Source of the DNA: Acanthaster planci
Taxonomy: Eukaryota > Echinodermata > Asteroidea > Valvatida > Acanthasteridae
Assembly (NCBI RefSeq): GCF_001949145.1
Contig: NW_019091623.1
Coordinates: 274,889 to 338,888, forward strand
Direction of reading: 5' to 3'
Length of the DNA: 64,000 nucleotides
Below the pieces are notes generated by a model, which was given only the letters and a program-made list of their open reading frames with translations, did not search any database and had not been told where the DNA came from. Positions 54,420 to 64,000 of this stretch are shown here, in pieces. How positions within the stretch are numbered: position 1 is the stretch's first letter; every line of letters begins with the position of its first letter. A program made the position numbers and the translations under genes.

Positions 54420-54917
54420 CTACACCCTCGATTTATTCAAAATATTATATGTGGGTAACGAAGGCATGTCAGTTCTACCTTTTTCTAAAAATTCATAAAG
54501 TTTATATTTTTTAGGATTAACTATAAATGCCCTTCTTCCTCTTTCTAAGGTATCTTCTCTGGAATGGTATCTGGTATTCAACGCAAAAAGCCCCACACCA
54601 ACACCTGCCAAAATTAATCAAGGATAAAATGATGGAGTAATACCATTAAACAGTTGAAACTTTTCGTTAGGTTCGTGTTTTGTTTCGCTAGGTTCCTCCG
54701 TTTTTTGTTTCAGTAAGGCCAAGTGTTGCTCTTTCATTCTGCGATTATGTTCCGTGAGTTTTTTACCTTGTGCAATTCATTTTGGATTTTTAGCCCTGGT
54801 TTTGGTTGAGGTTTTAGTTTCTTGAACTGGACTCACTTGAGTCAGAGTCTGAGGTGTTACAGGTGTTTGCTGCTGCTGGGCAGGTTCGTGTTTCGCTTCG
54901 CTTGCTTTTGTTTTCAT
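54420..54917 (-). pseudogene. Polinton-associated Lys/Gln-rich protein with one membrane segment, broken
   Basis: From the ATG at 54917 the frame gives a Gln/Thr/Lys-rich N-terminus, a basic segment (QGKKLTEHNRRMKEQH), a short hydrophobic stretch (LILAGVGVGLFAL) and a C-terminus with RGRRAFIVNPKKYKLYEFL. In-frame TGA codons lie at 54777-54779 and 54618-54620; the frame is otherwise continuous. The layout of a basic region plus a single membrane span recurs in Polinton-like elements. Its role is unknown. The two stops make this copy inactive. Confidence 0.5.
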
Positions 54918-54940
54918 CGTTGTTATTATTTGTTACAGAG

Positions 54941-55852
54941 CAGTGTTTTCCACGGGCTGTTTTAGCAGGGTGGACCGCCCTGCCAAAATTTTGGGCTGCC
55001 CTGCTTTTTTTTTGAGTTGTGTATTTTTCCCTAAATGTCTACTTTCTAAAGATTTTAATAAGAAAGAGGTGTACTGCAGTTTTTGGATCGAGTTTGAGTT
55101 ACCGACAACGCTTACGATGTACTGACAATGGTGATCTTTGGCTGTCTACTGTTATGCGTAGTCAACCTCATGTCCCAAAAAAATCGCGTATGTTTTGTAC
55201 ATCTACACGTACATGTACATTTTATTGCGCAAGCGTGTACATGTACACGCAGTGCATGTGACTGGTACCCGCGGCGCAACCTTGTTTTGCGGAGTGTAGG
55301 TGGGCGCCAGTGGAAGGACCGTGCCATGCCTGAGCGGCCCCCACGCTCTGCTCTGATGGAGGGGTTGCTTCATTGTTATGACATGAGCTGGAAATTGTAA
55401 ACTTATCTTTGCCCGAACATATTTCTTTTGTCCATTTTTATTCAAGGGTGCATTTTACGGCTTGTTTTTACTCGCCTTTTCACAGTCCACTGATCATTGA
55501 GAAAACCGCATGCTCTGCTCATCTCAAGCATGTCTCGAGTCACTAACGTGAAGTTCTGCTAAAAATGCTCCGGAAATTAAAATAATTTCGTCATCAAATC
55601 TTTTGATGAAGAAATGCCTCCTGAAGAATATCCTAGCCAGTATTTCATGCTGTAAATGCAATCATATTTGAGGCCAAATTACAGATGAAAGTGGACTGGA
55701 AATTGCCCCAGAATGCACCACAGAACATCTAGAATCCAAAATTTTCCGGGGTCCTTAAGTGGGCCCTGGACCTCACGCTATAAGGGCTTCGCGCTTTGCT
55801 CTCACAATTTTGTCTACTGCCCTGCCAAAATTTTCGGCCGTGGAGAACACTG
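54941..55852. mobile_element. hAT-like non-autonomous transposon nested in the Polinton-like element
   Basis: The left end CAGTGTTTTCCACGGGC (54941) and right end GCCGTGGAGAACACTG (ending 55852) are inverted repeats with few mismatches. The inner parts GGCAGGG and CCCTGCC also pair. Flanks share CAGAGCA on both sides, compatible with a hAT-type duplication blurred by one base. It has no coding capacity. It separates two Polinton genes, so it landed after the Polinton did. Confidence 0.7.
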
Positions 55853-56000
55853 CAGAGCAAGAAAGTTTTTGTTGCAGTTTTTTGTTTAAACAAAGATGTG
55901 TTGTTGTAATTAACGCACCAACTAACAGTGAAAGGCACCTTCCGTACTTGTAACAAACTTCCGTAAGCTATTGACCCATGCTCAAACTAATGATGGGTTC

Positions 56001-56447
56001 TCATTTGAGATCTTGAGTTAACGCTTCTTCTGAGTCTAACGTGACGGTACTTTCCATAAATGCAATTGGATGCGTGATTCCAAGCAAACGTGAATAAAGA
56101 GAAAGTAAACTTTCACCCACCGTAGACGCGACTTCTTTACCAAATTTAACCGAATAGCTTTTGTACAGTTTTTCTTGTTCTGACGGTGGTAAACTTTCGA
56201 TTTCTTTGATGGTGTATTCCATGCCGAGATACTTTTTAGAATCACCCGTAGCTACCGATGAGCAAAGTCGGTCTTTGAATTCATTAGGTTCACGGTTTAG
56301 GTTCGCGTTTTCTGGTTTTAAAATCGTTTTGAGAGATGGTTCGCAGATTGCATTAGATTCGATTGGTCTTCCATTTTTTAAAGAAGTAAAAAAATGTTGT
56401 TTACATTTAATTTTGTTCAAACTTTTTTTTAACACGTAACTGAGCAA
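56001..56447 (-). CDS. Conserved-looking Polinton-associated protein, 148 aa, intact
   Basis: This is one of the few uninterrupted frames in the element. It contains ATGDSKKYLGMEYTIKEIE followed by a Pro/Glu/Lys-rich segment (LPPSEQEKLYKSYSVKFG) and ends with DSEEALTQDL. It has no membrane span or signal peptide. I recall similar GDxxKYLGMxYTxKEIE proteins in invertebrate Polinton-like elements, but no function is known to me. It lies downstream of the ATPase in the same orientation. Confidence 0.5.
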   Translation of the reverse strand: MLSYVLKKSLNKIKCKQHFFTSLKNGRPIESNAICEPSLKTILKPENANLNREPNEFKDRLCSSVATGDSKKYLGMEYTIKEIESLPPSEQEKLYKSYSVKFGKEVASTVGESLLSLYSRLLGITHPIAFMESTVTLDSEEALTQDLK

Positions 56448-56519
56448 AACATTGGTGTTTTTGGTTTTGTTAAGAAAAGTTTATTTTAATTTTTTGTATT
56501 TGTAGGTGTAATACAATGA

Positions 56520-56715
56520 ATTGAGTGCTATAACTAGCTTGATAACTAGTTGAACGTATTGCAACATTGTTACTTTTTTGCTCTTTTTTATTTATAGCAA
56601 ATCTTTAAAATTCCTGGAACAAGTTGTTACAACTAGGTTACAATTGGGTTATAACTAGTTATAATTCATTTAAGGAATTACAACTGGGTCACAACTACTG
56701 GCTTACAACAAACAC
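56520..56715. repeat. Degenerate tandem repeat of ACAACTAG/ATAACTAGTT units
   Basis: Short units such as ATAACTAGTT, ACAACTAGGT, ACAATTGGGTT and ACAACTGGGTC recur between the ATPase end and the 148-aa ORF. Possibly a transcription end or a spacer; the role is unknown. Confidence 0.55.
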
Positions 56716-56721
56716 CAACTC

Positions 56722-57325
56722 ACTGGCAGTTCGGTTTTTAACACCAACTTACTGTATTTTACGTCCCTCAGATGTTTTTTTAATGTATCACGGTATTTGT
56801 CTGGCACGGCATCATTTTCGTCTAAGGCTTGGTCAAACGAGTGTTGGTCTTTGCAATAAAACATCGCCATCCGCGTCGTGTTTTTGTGGTAACCTTTGAG
56901 AACTGAATTATACTTTTGCGGGAGCTACCAACAGCTGTGCAAAAAGTGCTGCACGGAAAACACCATTTTGGTTTAGTGCACATGTGTCCCTACTTTGTTT
57001 TTTTACGATACTTTATTTGCTGTTCGGACATACAATCATCAATCAAAATCAATGTTTTGGTTCCATCAAACTCTTTTTGAAACAACTCGATTTCTTCGTT
57101 TAATTCTAAAGATTCACATTCAATGTCGCAAAGATACACATTGGGATCAGTAAATACCCAACTTCTCTCAAGATACGTTTTATTCTTGAAGATCGTGGGG
57201 CAGATGATCACGATGACTTCAAAGACTCCCCTATATCCGGTTTTGAGTAAGTCAAGTACCCACTTGGTTTTTCCCGAGTTGGTTTTTCCGATGATTAAAG
57301 TGTTTTGCTCGCTTCGCTCGTTCAT
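56722..57325 (-). pseudogene. Packaging-type P-loop ATPase (A32/FtsK-like) of the Polinton-like element
   Basis: From the ATG at 57325 the first 111 codons are open, with Walker A (IIGKTNSGKT, about residues 11-20) and Walker B (TLILIDDC, about residues 91-98). This is the family that packages DNA into capsids in Polintons, adintoviruses and NCLDV relatives. The C-terminal half is readable only after frame changes near 56990 and 56940 (QKYNSVLKGY, then AMFYCKDQHSFDQAL, ending near 56722). Total length of about 200 residues is normal for Polinton ATPases. It starts 19 bp after the capsid-gene stop, as expected for a linked module. Confidence 0.75.
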
Positions 57326-57344
57326 TTTTTAATAACTTCAGTAA

Positions 57345-58538
57345 CTAGTAACTCAACGATTTAAAATTCCCATCTTCGATTGTGAGTGGGGCATCCATGA
57401 TGAGAAACACGTACAGCTTTAACTCACCCGTGGTTCCTGCTTCTCGTGTCTTTTGTATTGTGATGCCGCCCGAGTCACCTACTCTACGTCCGCTGCCATG
57501 ACCCGCGTTGTCGTCGATTGAGCGAAAGTCGAGCCACAAACCGTTTTTTTCTTTCGGATAGTCAGTGATATTGATACCACCAAGTTAAGGTCTTTTATGA
57601 TGTGTTGGCCTGATTCGGTATCCAATTCTCCGAAAAACTTGCATGCTTCGTTCCAGTGTTGATATTCAAACATTCCTTGCAAGTACAATTGATTGGGTTT
57701 CCTTAGGCCACGACGATTGTTGAGGGTTTTTGACCACAGGGTCTTTGAACAGAATCAAAACGCCTTTCAAACTGCGGATTGGTTGGTTAATGACCACGTT
57801 CCATAACGTGTCTGATTTGTTCACTGCTTGAGTTTCCAAAAAGTGAACATTGTCGAACATATAGTACACCGGACCTCAATGTTTTTTTAGCAATTGAGCA
57901 AGGTCGCTGTTGATCACGACTTCGTATTTGAGCGTCAAGTCTGAAATCCTGTACTGTGCTGAAGTATCGTTCGATTTGACGACTTTGTCACAATCGTTGA
58001 ACGTAAGCATGTAAGTCAAAGGTTGTTTCAAAGCTGAGGGCAAAAATGGCATGTGATCGGTCAACATTTCGATATCAAGCGGGATCGCATATCTATTCTT
58101 AAAAGTGTCAGCAGTGGCTTTGTCTTTTCTGTTGTTTGTGGCTTTTTTTGAGTCCGATGCACCAAATCTGAGCTTGTGACATTTTCTCTTTCTAAACCGA
58201 AATAAGCCATGTTTTTGGTTTGCGTCACAGGTAGCCAGTTGTCTTCAAAATTGTGAAAGACGTTGGCGTCTCTGTAGGTTAAAATAGAATGACCTTGCAA
58301 CTTCAGGGCAATTTCTTTGACCAACTTTCTTGCCAAGTTGTTATACTGTACATGGTACGTTTGTCGTCTGACACTCCATCTAGATCGAGTTTAAAAGTGA
58401 GCTTTTTTAGCTTTACGATCAGTTGTTTACCTTCCCTGATCATTGATGGGTTGTGAATAATTACGACTTCTTTGCGTTTGCCTTTGATCGCCCTCAGGTT
58501 TTTGAGATGGCAGTTTAGGTTGAGCTCGTGCTTGCCAT
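57345..58538 (-). pseudogene. Probable major capsid protein (double jelly-roll) of the Polinton-like element
   Basis: Frames at 58538-58340, 58336-58061, 58067-57876, 57869-57666, 57688-57479 and 57539-57345 line up on the minus strand as one protein of about 390 residues broken by at least four frameshifts. Features are a Lys-rich start, a FHNFEDNWLP segment, QYRISDLTLKYEVV, QLYLQGMFEYQHWNEACKFF and a C-terminus with GGITIQKT and YVFLIMDAPLTIEDG. The C-terminal pattern and the place beside the ATPase fit Polinton or adintovirus capsid proteins. The fold itself cannot be proved by eye. This copy is not functional. Confidence 0.6.
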
Positions 58539-58612
58539 TTTGGTTTTTTGTTTGTTCTGAAAAATAAGGTTTAACAATTTTTTTTTGTTTGTAATTAAAA
58601 AACGAGTAATTA
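58539..58612. promoter_or_regulatory. Divergent AT-rich promoter gap, capsid gene / plus-strand ORF
   Basis: Only 74 bp separate the capsid-gene ATG (58538, minus) and the ATG at 58613 (plus). The gap is strongly AT-rich with T8-9 and AAAA runs. A shared two-way promoter is inferred from spacing; no defined TATA motif is certain. Confidence 0.4.
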
Positions 58613-59006
58613 ATGGCGAGTATTGCAGTGATGGTCGGTGGAGCGCTGGTAAACGTTTAGCTTTTACAGGAAGCAATTTTTTGTTTAGTTTGATTGGGAA
58701 GAGCGGTGTCGACGAAGAATGTAAGAGACTCAATCTGGCCTTGGAACATTTTACTAAAGCCAAAGAAAAACATGTGAAGCATCGCACCCAACTTTTAGAC
58801 TTTTTAAAAGGATTAAAAAAATGAGAGCATTGGAGCAAACATTTCAAAACGTTGATCATGCCTTGATGGTATTTAACAAAATCACAGGCACAAATCTCTT
58901 GAGTTATTTAGAACCTGAACCTGTATCAAGCAATTTTTATGAACAGAGTGAATATCGGGTGTTGGGTGGAACTGCGTTGTTGAGGTATGTTGTGTTCAAA
59001 TATTAG
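58613..59006 (+). pseudogene. Polinton-associated small protein, broken by frameshifts
   Basis: ATG at 58613 gives a short Ala/Val/Gly start (MASIAVMVGGALVN) that runs to a stop. The next part is open in another frame up to 58824 (LAFTGSNFLFSLIGKSG, then a Lys/Glu-rich helix ending LLDFLKGLKK), and the last part (58821-59006) in a third frame (QTFQNVDHALMVFNKITG). Together they look like one gene of about 130 residues with two shifts, a type recurring in invertebrate Polinton-like elements as far as I recall. Function unknown. It is transcribed away from the capsid gene and toward the polymerase gene. Confidence 0.5.
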
Positions 59007-59038
59007 TGAAAAATTTTTACTTATCTATCTCCCCTTAT

Positions 59039-59079
59039 CTATCTTATCTACCTCGCTCTGGGCAAGGTAGATAAGATAG
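59039..59079. terminator. Perfect 15-bp hairpin between convergent genes
   Basis: The stem CTATCTTATCTACCT pairs exactly with AGGTAGATAAGATAG around an 11-base loop. It lies 33 bp after the stop of the plus-strand ORF and before the 3' end of the minus-strand polymerase gene. This is the place for a two-way transcription end. That role is inferred from position and structure. Confidence 0.6.
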
Positions 59080-59385
59080 TTTGCATTTTTTACTATTCAA
59101 AAATTTCTTATTTTTTCCATGATAAAATTGATTGAGGTGTTGCTCAACCAAAAGATCTATACCCGTTTTTTAAAAATATATTTTGGATGGCCTAGGCTTA
59201 TTTTTTCGGCCAACTTCTGGATTTATTATTTGTTTTATTTTTTGAAATAGCCCTTCTAAGTGTATTTTCCTAAAAATATGCATACCACTTAAAATACAGC
59301 GTAATTCATGATCTGGATCAGGTAGATCGATATTATCAGCACAAACAGGTTTTATTGTCTTTGGCTCTTGCTTTGATTTTGGACT

Positions 59386-62036
59386 GAATTTTAGGTTTTC
59401 CCATTGTTTTAGTTTATTAATTAGCCTGAGCCTTTTCTGTCCAAATGCCAGGGTATTGATGCCGCCGAGGATGTATCATTTTGTGTCGAGTGAATGAAAC
59501 GACAATGTTTTTTTAAAAATCGTATAAAGCTGATGTTGATATGATTGTTTGAGACATTGGTCATTACTAAATTTAGTTTTATTTAACAGGCAGTCTTTGT
59601 AAGATTCGTGATGCAGGTCTTAATCGGTAATGACCTCTGTCACGCCTTTGGCTTTTTTAGTTTCATTTTGATCAAATACATCTTGGGCCAAATACAGACA
59701 GCTTCTGAAACAATTTTGCTGCCAAATTTGTCTTTAAATTTGCCAATGACTTTTTTTGGTTTAGTTGTAAAGTGAGCGAAGCGAGCAAATCGGGTGATCT
59801 ATTGGGTAATTACTAAAACCAACCTGGTCTTTGATTTGTGAAAGGTCTTGATAAAGGTCTTTGGTTTTAATTTCACAAAGTAAACTGTCGGTGTCAGTAT
59901 ATATCAGACTCAATCGGTCACCATAACGATTTTTCGACATGTTGTAATAAAAGTTATACATTAACATTTTTGACAATTCTAAAATCACAACCCCCCGCAT
60001 AAATTGGTTTGTTGAGTTGGACTTCTGTTTTCTTCATTTAGATATAACTCATGTCACATTCTTTGAAAGGTATACGTTTTTTAAAACTGGGTTTACTAAC
60101 CATGCGTCTGAATTTTTTAATGTCAGAGTTGCTATTGTCATGCAATATTTTTGCGTTACAAAGATTGTGAACATTTTCCATGGTTTTACCAAAGACCGAG
60201 TTGTTAGCGAGTTTAAAAAAGTCTTGATCAATGCGGTGTTTGGCTTGTTTACGTAAATTGGTATTTTTATCGATATAGTTATACATGTACATCCACGACT
60301 GTTGGCGAAATCGAATTACACAGTGCATTTTAGACCGAGTTGTAAATACAGTTGCAATAGCCGATAATGTACGACGTATTCTTTTTTAGTCCCCATTGTG
60401 GCAATGAGTTTTTTAGTGGGCGGAGCTTTATTACCGAGTAATAATTTTTGGTTAGGGCTAAAGAGCTCTAAATCGATTTTTATGTTTTCAGGTGCTAGAG
60501 GATAATTGTTATGAAGATCGTGTAAATCAGGCAGGTATTCGAGATCTACTTCAATCATATATCCATAGTTACCAAAGGGATCTAACTTGCGAATGAAATC
60601 TGTTGTGAAATATTCTAGGTTTTCAACCCAACAAAAGTTGGCAAGTGGTAAAGTTTGCGACATAGCCCATCCATAGAGATTATTTGCATCAAAATATATC
60701 AGATAAGTTGAGGGTTTTTCGGGATCATAATCAGATAGATATTTATTATTCGCTTTTGCTAGCCGTTTACCCCCTACGCACGAGACGCCTCCTAGTTTGC
60801 CTTTAAAGAAACGCATATTGATGTCTGAAAAGCTCGAGTTGGGTTTTACTACCTTGATCATATATCCATAGTTTACCAAAGGGATCCAAAAACTATTACT
60901 TGGTAATAAAGCTCCGTGCACTAAAAAACTCACAGTAAAACCCAACAAAGAGTAAAAAAAAATCCAGGGGCCGTATAATAATTTGCAGGATTGAGACCAT
61001 AATTCCGATAACACGTTTCTCCAAAGTTTGAAAACACATCTGCTAAGGGCAAGGTGTCCGTTTGATGTATGTTTGTGATAATCACCAAGGATTTTATATC
61101 CAAAAGTTGCCCAGACTTTTTGCTCGTGAAGATATTCTTTTTCAGAAATGTTATCTCGTTTGAGTAAAGAATAAAACTCTTCTTTGGATGGTAATTGCAT
61201 TTCGTTAAATCGATCAAACGAGTCAATATATTCATATATATTTATTTTGTAAATTATTGTTTGCCGAGTTTGGCGATAATTTATGCGTTACTTTGGGCAT
61301 TAAAAAGTTTGTCTCTCAGACATGCTTCAACAATTTTAGCCCTTAAATACACCCGTTACGTGACAGTGATCTTTGACTTTAGGATTTTTAGAAAAACGTT
61401 TGTCACACACTAAACAACGGTTGTCACCTGTTTGAGTAAAGAACAAAATGCTTCTTTGGGTCGTAATTGCATTTCATTAAATCNGATCAAATGAGTCCAT
61501 ATATTCATATGGATAAATGCCTTGTTGTTAAAGTAAATTATTGTTTGCCAAGTTTGGCTATAATTTATGCGTTAATTTGCGTGTTCAAAAAAGTTTGTCT
61601 CTCGGACACGATTCAACAATTTTAGCCCTTAAATACACCCGTTACTTGACAGTGATCTCTGACTTTTGGATTTTTAGAAAAACGTTTGTCACACACTAAA
61701 CAACAGTTGTCACCTGGGATGTCTGACTTTGCCGGCTTGTTACACCAACATTCACTTTTAAAATAGGAAATAAGTTTTTCACAAATCCTACACGTTCTGA
61801 CATAATTAAATTTTTCTTTTTCCTTGGGAGTGAGTTCCAAAGGCTCGGGGTCTGCAAAGATATCGTTGATTTTTTCAACTTTTTCCATGAGACTTTGAAT
61901 AAATATTTGCGCCACATTTGGGTCTCTCAGTTATTTGTTCCCTGTAAAGGTTATTACTAATTTTGTTACCATCGCAATGCATGACCATATAATAAAAACC
62001 ACAAGCGACAGTGTGATATTCATGCGTTGTGCCTTG
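59386..62036 (-). pseudogene. Protein-primed DNA polymerase B of the Polinton-like element, rearranged and broken
   Basis: Right to left: an HTVACGFYYMV-type segment (62036-61920), a Cys/His cluster (61915-61622, CRICEKL and CLVCDKRFSKNPKVRDHC), a polymerase segment with LADVFSNFGETCYRNYGLNP, then YFDANNLYGWAMSQTLP (60690-60630), a motif B region (KLANNSVFGKTMENV, 60220-60170), motif C YTDTDSLLCEI (about 59900-59870) and a C-terminal part ending near 59386. These are landmarks of the DNA_pol_B_2 family. Disruptions include frame changes near 61915, 61000, 60320 and 60010, a TGA at 59476-59478, a tandem duplication (61158-61716) and a scrambled insert (about 60835-60935). The N-terminal part before 62036 is missing. 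Confidence 0.8.
61158..61716. repeat. Tandem duplication of about 280 bp inside the polymerase gene
   Basis: Unit 1 (61158-61430) and unit 2 (61430-61716) match closely: both start GTTTGAGTAAAGAA, share ATTATTGTTTGCC and AGCCCTTAAATACACCCGTTAC, and end GTTGTCACCTG. Spacing between matching words rises from 272 to 286, so small indels occurred later. The unit includes the Cys/His cluster end (KRFSKNPKV). Unit 2 has an ambiguous base at 61484. Confidence 0.85.
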
Positions 62037-63488
62037 TAAATCTGGGAGCGCTGGTTTTCAACTACGCGATACCGTGCCCCAGTACAGTAGCCATTCAACA
62101 TTCAACACAACGTGATAGCTTGTGTGTGTTGAAACGTCTGAAATCAGTCTGTGGGCCTTACGGCTGCTCGTTCGTACATTTAACCCTACAAAGATCACCT
62201 TCTGTTGAGATTTATAGACAAGGCTCTAGCCTGATTATAAACCATACATAATTATCGGGTTCTTGTAGACTCCATTCTAGTAGTTATTCGACATTAGAAA
62301 TCACTCGCCACAGTTATTAGCAAACATAGCTAATAGAGTACCCCGTGTACACCTAACAACCAATACGGGACGGTATACTTCCATCCCAACGGACGCGTCT
62401 CTAGCCGCTCAGGGACGATCCGGTTGTGCTGTCCGCGTCGCACACCTGAAGAAGACAGTGTCCTCGTTGGTCCTGCTCCCACCGAAGGGGTGCGACGTCA
62501 CACTAAGATCGATTCAAAATCAGCATGAATGACAAACAGCATTTTTATTTGTGTCGTGTGTTTGTTTCTAAAACTGGTTTAGAAAACCATTTATTGCCAC
62601 ATACACAAACAGGAAAGACACATTACCAGCACACTGTCATAAAAGTTGGTACCTTAATTTTGCCCTAACTTACTCTTTATAATGGGTTTTGCGGTTTTTG
62701 TCATAAAAAACGAGAGCTGGGGGGTTGGGTTGCAGGCTGTACATGGGCAGTAACCCACGTTATTTGCGGTCAGGTAATCGCCACAGTTGATTGGTTAACA
62801 AAGTGAAATGGGTATAGCAGCACTCACCGGTCAATACTGAATGTTGTAAAGTCACCTCCATAGTATTGACGCAGCGTTTCCTGGGGGGCGGGCCTTAGAC
62901 TAAAGTAATGTTGGAAACTACTGTTGCCAATAATTTATTTTTCTCATTTACACAAATCCTGAGGGGGTAGGGTATGTATCTCCCCACCTTTGGTGGTGGG
63001 AGGATGGGCCATGGAATCATCCCACACTTTTTTTGTGATAAACAAAAAAGTTGATTTGTAAAATGATTTTAATATGCTATTCTGAGTTTGACGATTTTAT
63101 GTACAATGTTTATAATGAACATTGCCCCATAGTACATGGTGTGGCATTGATTTATAATATATACTCTTTTTAAGACATGGTCACTTTTCCTGTATAAACT
63201 GCTTTCTCTTTTCTCTTTGGCAGCCATTTAATGGCAAACATCAACAATCATACTGATACAAGAACGGATTCACTAATTAACCTTGGATGACTGGTCGATG
63301 ATACAATCGTGCCTGGCATTAATTTTGTTCATTAATTGCAAAACACGTTTCTTTTGTTGGTGGGTTGTACATGTGATAAATTATTATCAAAAAGTTACTA
63401 CGCAAAGAAAGAAATTAATTTAAACAAAGAAAGAAAGAAAAATTCGCCAGGAAACAGACTTTTTAAACAACCGTCTATCTACCGGTAC
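62037..63488. other. No gene seen
   Basis: About 1.45 kb lies between the polymerase remnant and the terminal gap. No frame with recognisable motifs is present and no terminal inverted repeat of the Polinton-like element was detected. A GC-richer stretch at about 62370-62500 stands out but is not identified. Confidence 0.45.
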
Positions 63489-64000
63489 NNNNNNNNNNNN
63501 NNNNNNNNNNNNNNNNNNNNNNNNNNNNNNNNNNNNNNNNNNNNNNNNNNNNNNNNNNNNNNNNNNNNNNNNNNNNNNNNNNNNNNNNNNNNNNNNNNNN
63601 NNNNNNNNNNNNNNNNNNNNNNNNNNNNNNNNNNNNNNNNNNNNNNNNNNNNNNNNNNNNNNNNNNNNNNNNNNNNNNNNNNNNNNNNNNNNNNNNNNNN
63701 NNNNNNNNNNNNNNNNNNNNNNNNNNNNNNNNNNNNNNNNNNNNNNNNNNNNNNNNNNNNNNNNNNNNNNNNNNNNNNNNNNNNNNNNNNNNNNNNNNNN
63801 NNNNNNNNNNNNNNNNNNNNNNNNNNNNNNNNNNNNNNNNNNNNNNNNNNNNNNNNNNNNNNNNNNNNNNNNNNNNNNNNNNNNNNNNNNNNNNNNNNNN
63901 NNNNNNNNNNNNNNNNNNNNNNNNNNNNNNNNNNNNNNNNNNNNNNNNNNNNNNNNNNNNNNNNNNNNNNNNNNNNNNNNNNNNNNNNNNNNNNNNNNNN
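63489..64000. other. Assembly gap (N run to window end)
   Basis: All bases from 63489 to the end are N. Confidence 0.99.

Larger units (their letters stand above)
52190..62036. mobile_element. Degenerate Polinton/Maverick-like (virus-like) DNA element
   Basis: Within 10 kb lie a protein-primed DNA polymerase B, a capsid-type protein, an A32/FtsK-like packaging ATPase and several small ORFs, most on the minus strand. This gene set is diagnostic of Polintons and related adintoviruses, which are self-synthesising DNA transposons or integrated viruses of animals. Terminal inverted repeats, the retroviral-type integrase and the cysteine protease were not found, so the element is incomplete or its ends are obscured. 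Almost every gene has frameshifts or stops, so this is a fossil copy. Limits given are those of recognisable coding sequence. Confidence 0.8.

Noticed and set aside
62370-62500. GC-rich stretch as a tRNA or SINE
   Set aside because: I could not fold a tRNA cloverleaf or find A and B boxes with proper spacing.

Overview
This is a eukaryotic window, most likely from a marine invertebrate (echinoderm, cephalochordate, hemichordate or cnidarian; I cannot separate these from the sequence). The evidence is a large intron-rich gene with short introns, GT-AG splice sites, extracellular animal domains (VWD, C8, TIL, EGF, FN3), and metazoan transposons. There are no bacterial operons, rRNA or tRNA genes.

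Positions 1-31190 (minus strand) hold the 5' part of one giant secreted-protein gene. I traced 59 coding exons by hand, from a signal-peptide exon (ATG at 31138) to a C8 exon at 162-344; the gene continues off the left edge. Exon phases fit throughout except for one EGF exon that lacks a base. The order is: signal peptide, 6 EGF, VWD module A, 4 EGF, module B, 6 EGF, 2 fibronectin III-like domains, then five tandem VWD modules C-G. This is about 3,500 residues, resembling zonadhesin, FCGBP or gel-forming mucin type proteins. Introns carry two copies of a palindromic MITE and one foldback repeat.

Positions 31191-52000 are gene-poor and full of transposon remains: a 3.0-kb TIR element with GACGTC arrays (34365-37376), a 150-bp foldback, degenerate LTR-retrotransposon gag and RT pieces (40.4-42.4 kb), a LINE RT (43.55-45.2 kb), a 1.2-kb hAT element with an 8-bp target duplication (46015-47243), a Tc1 3' end (47446-47800), a second LINE RT remnant (about 48.05-48.65 kb), and a Ty3/gypsy pol fragment with its polypurine tract (49.75-51.9 kb).

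Positions about 52.2-62.04 kb hold a decaying Polinton/Maverick-like (virus-like) element: protein-primed DNA polymerase B, a probable double-jelly-roll major capsid protein, a packaging-type ATPase, and several lineage-specific ORFs. The layout is compact, with a divergent 74-bp promoter gap and a hairpin between convergent genes. Nearly every gene is broken by frameshifts or stops, and a 0.9-kb hAT-like element is nested inside. From 62.04 kb to the terminal N gap I see no gene.
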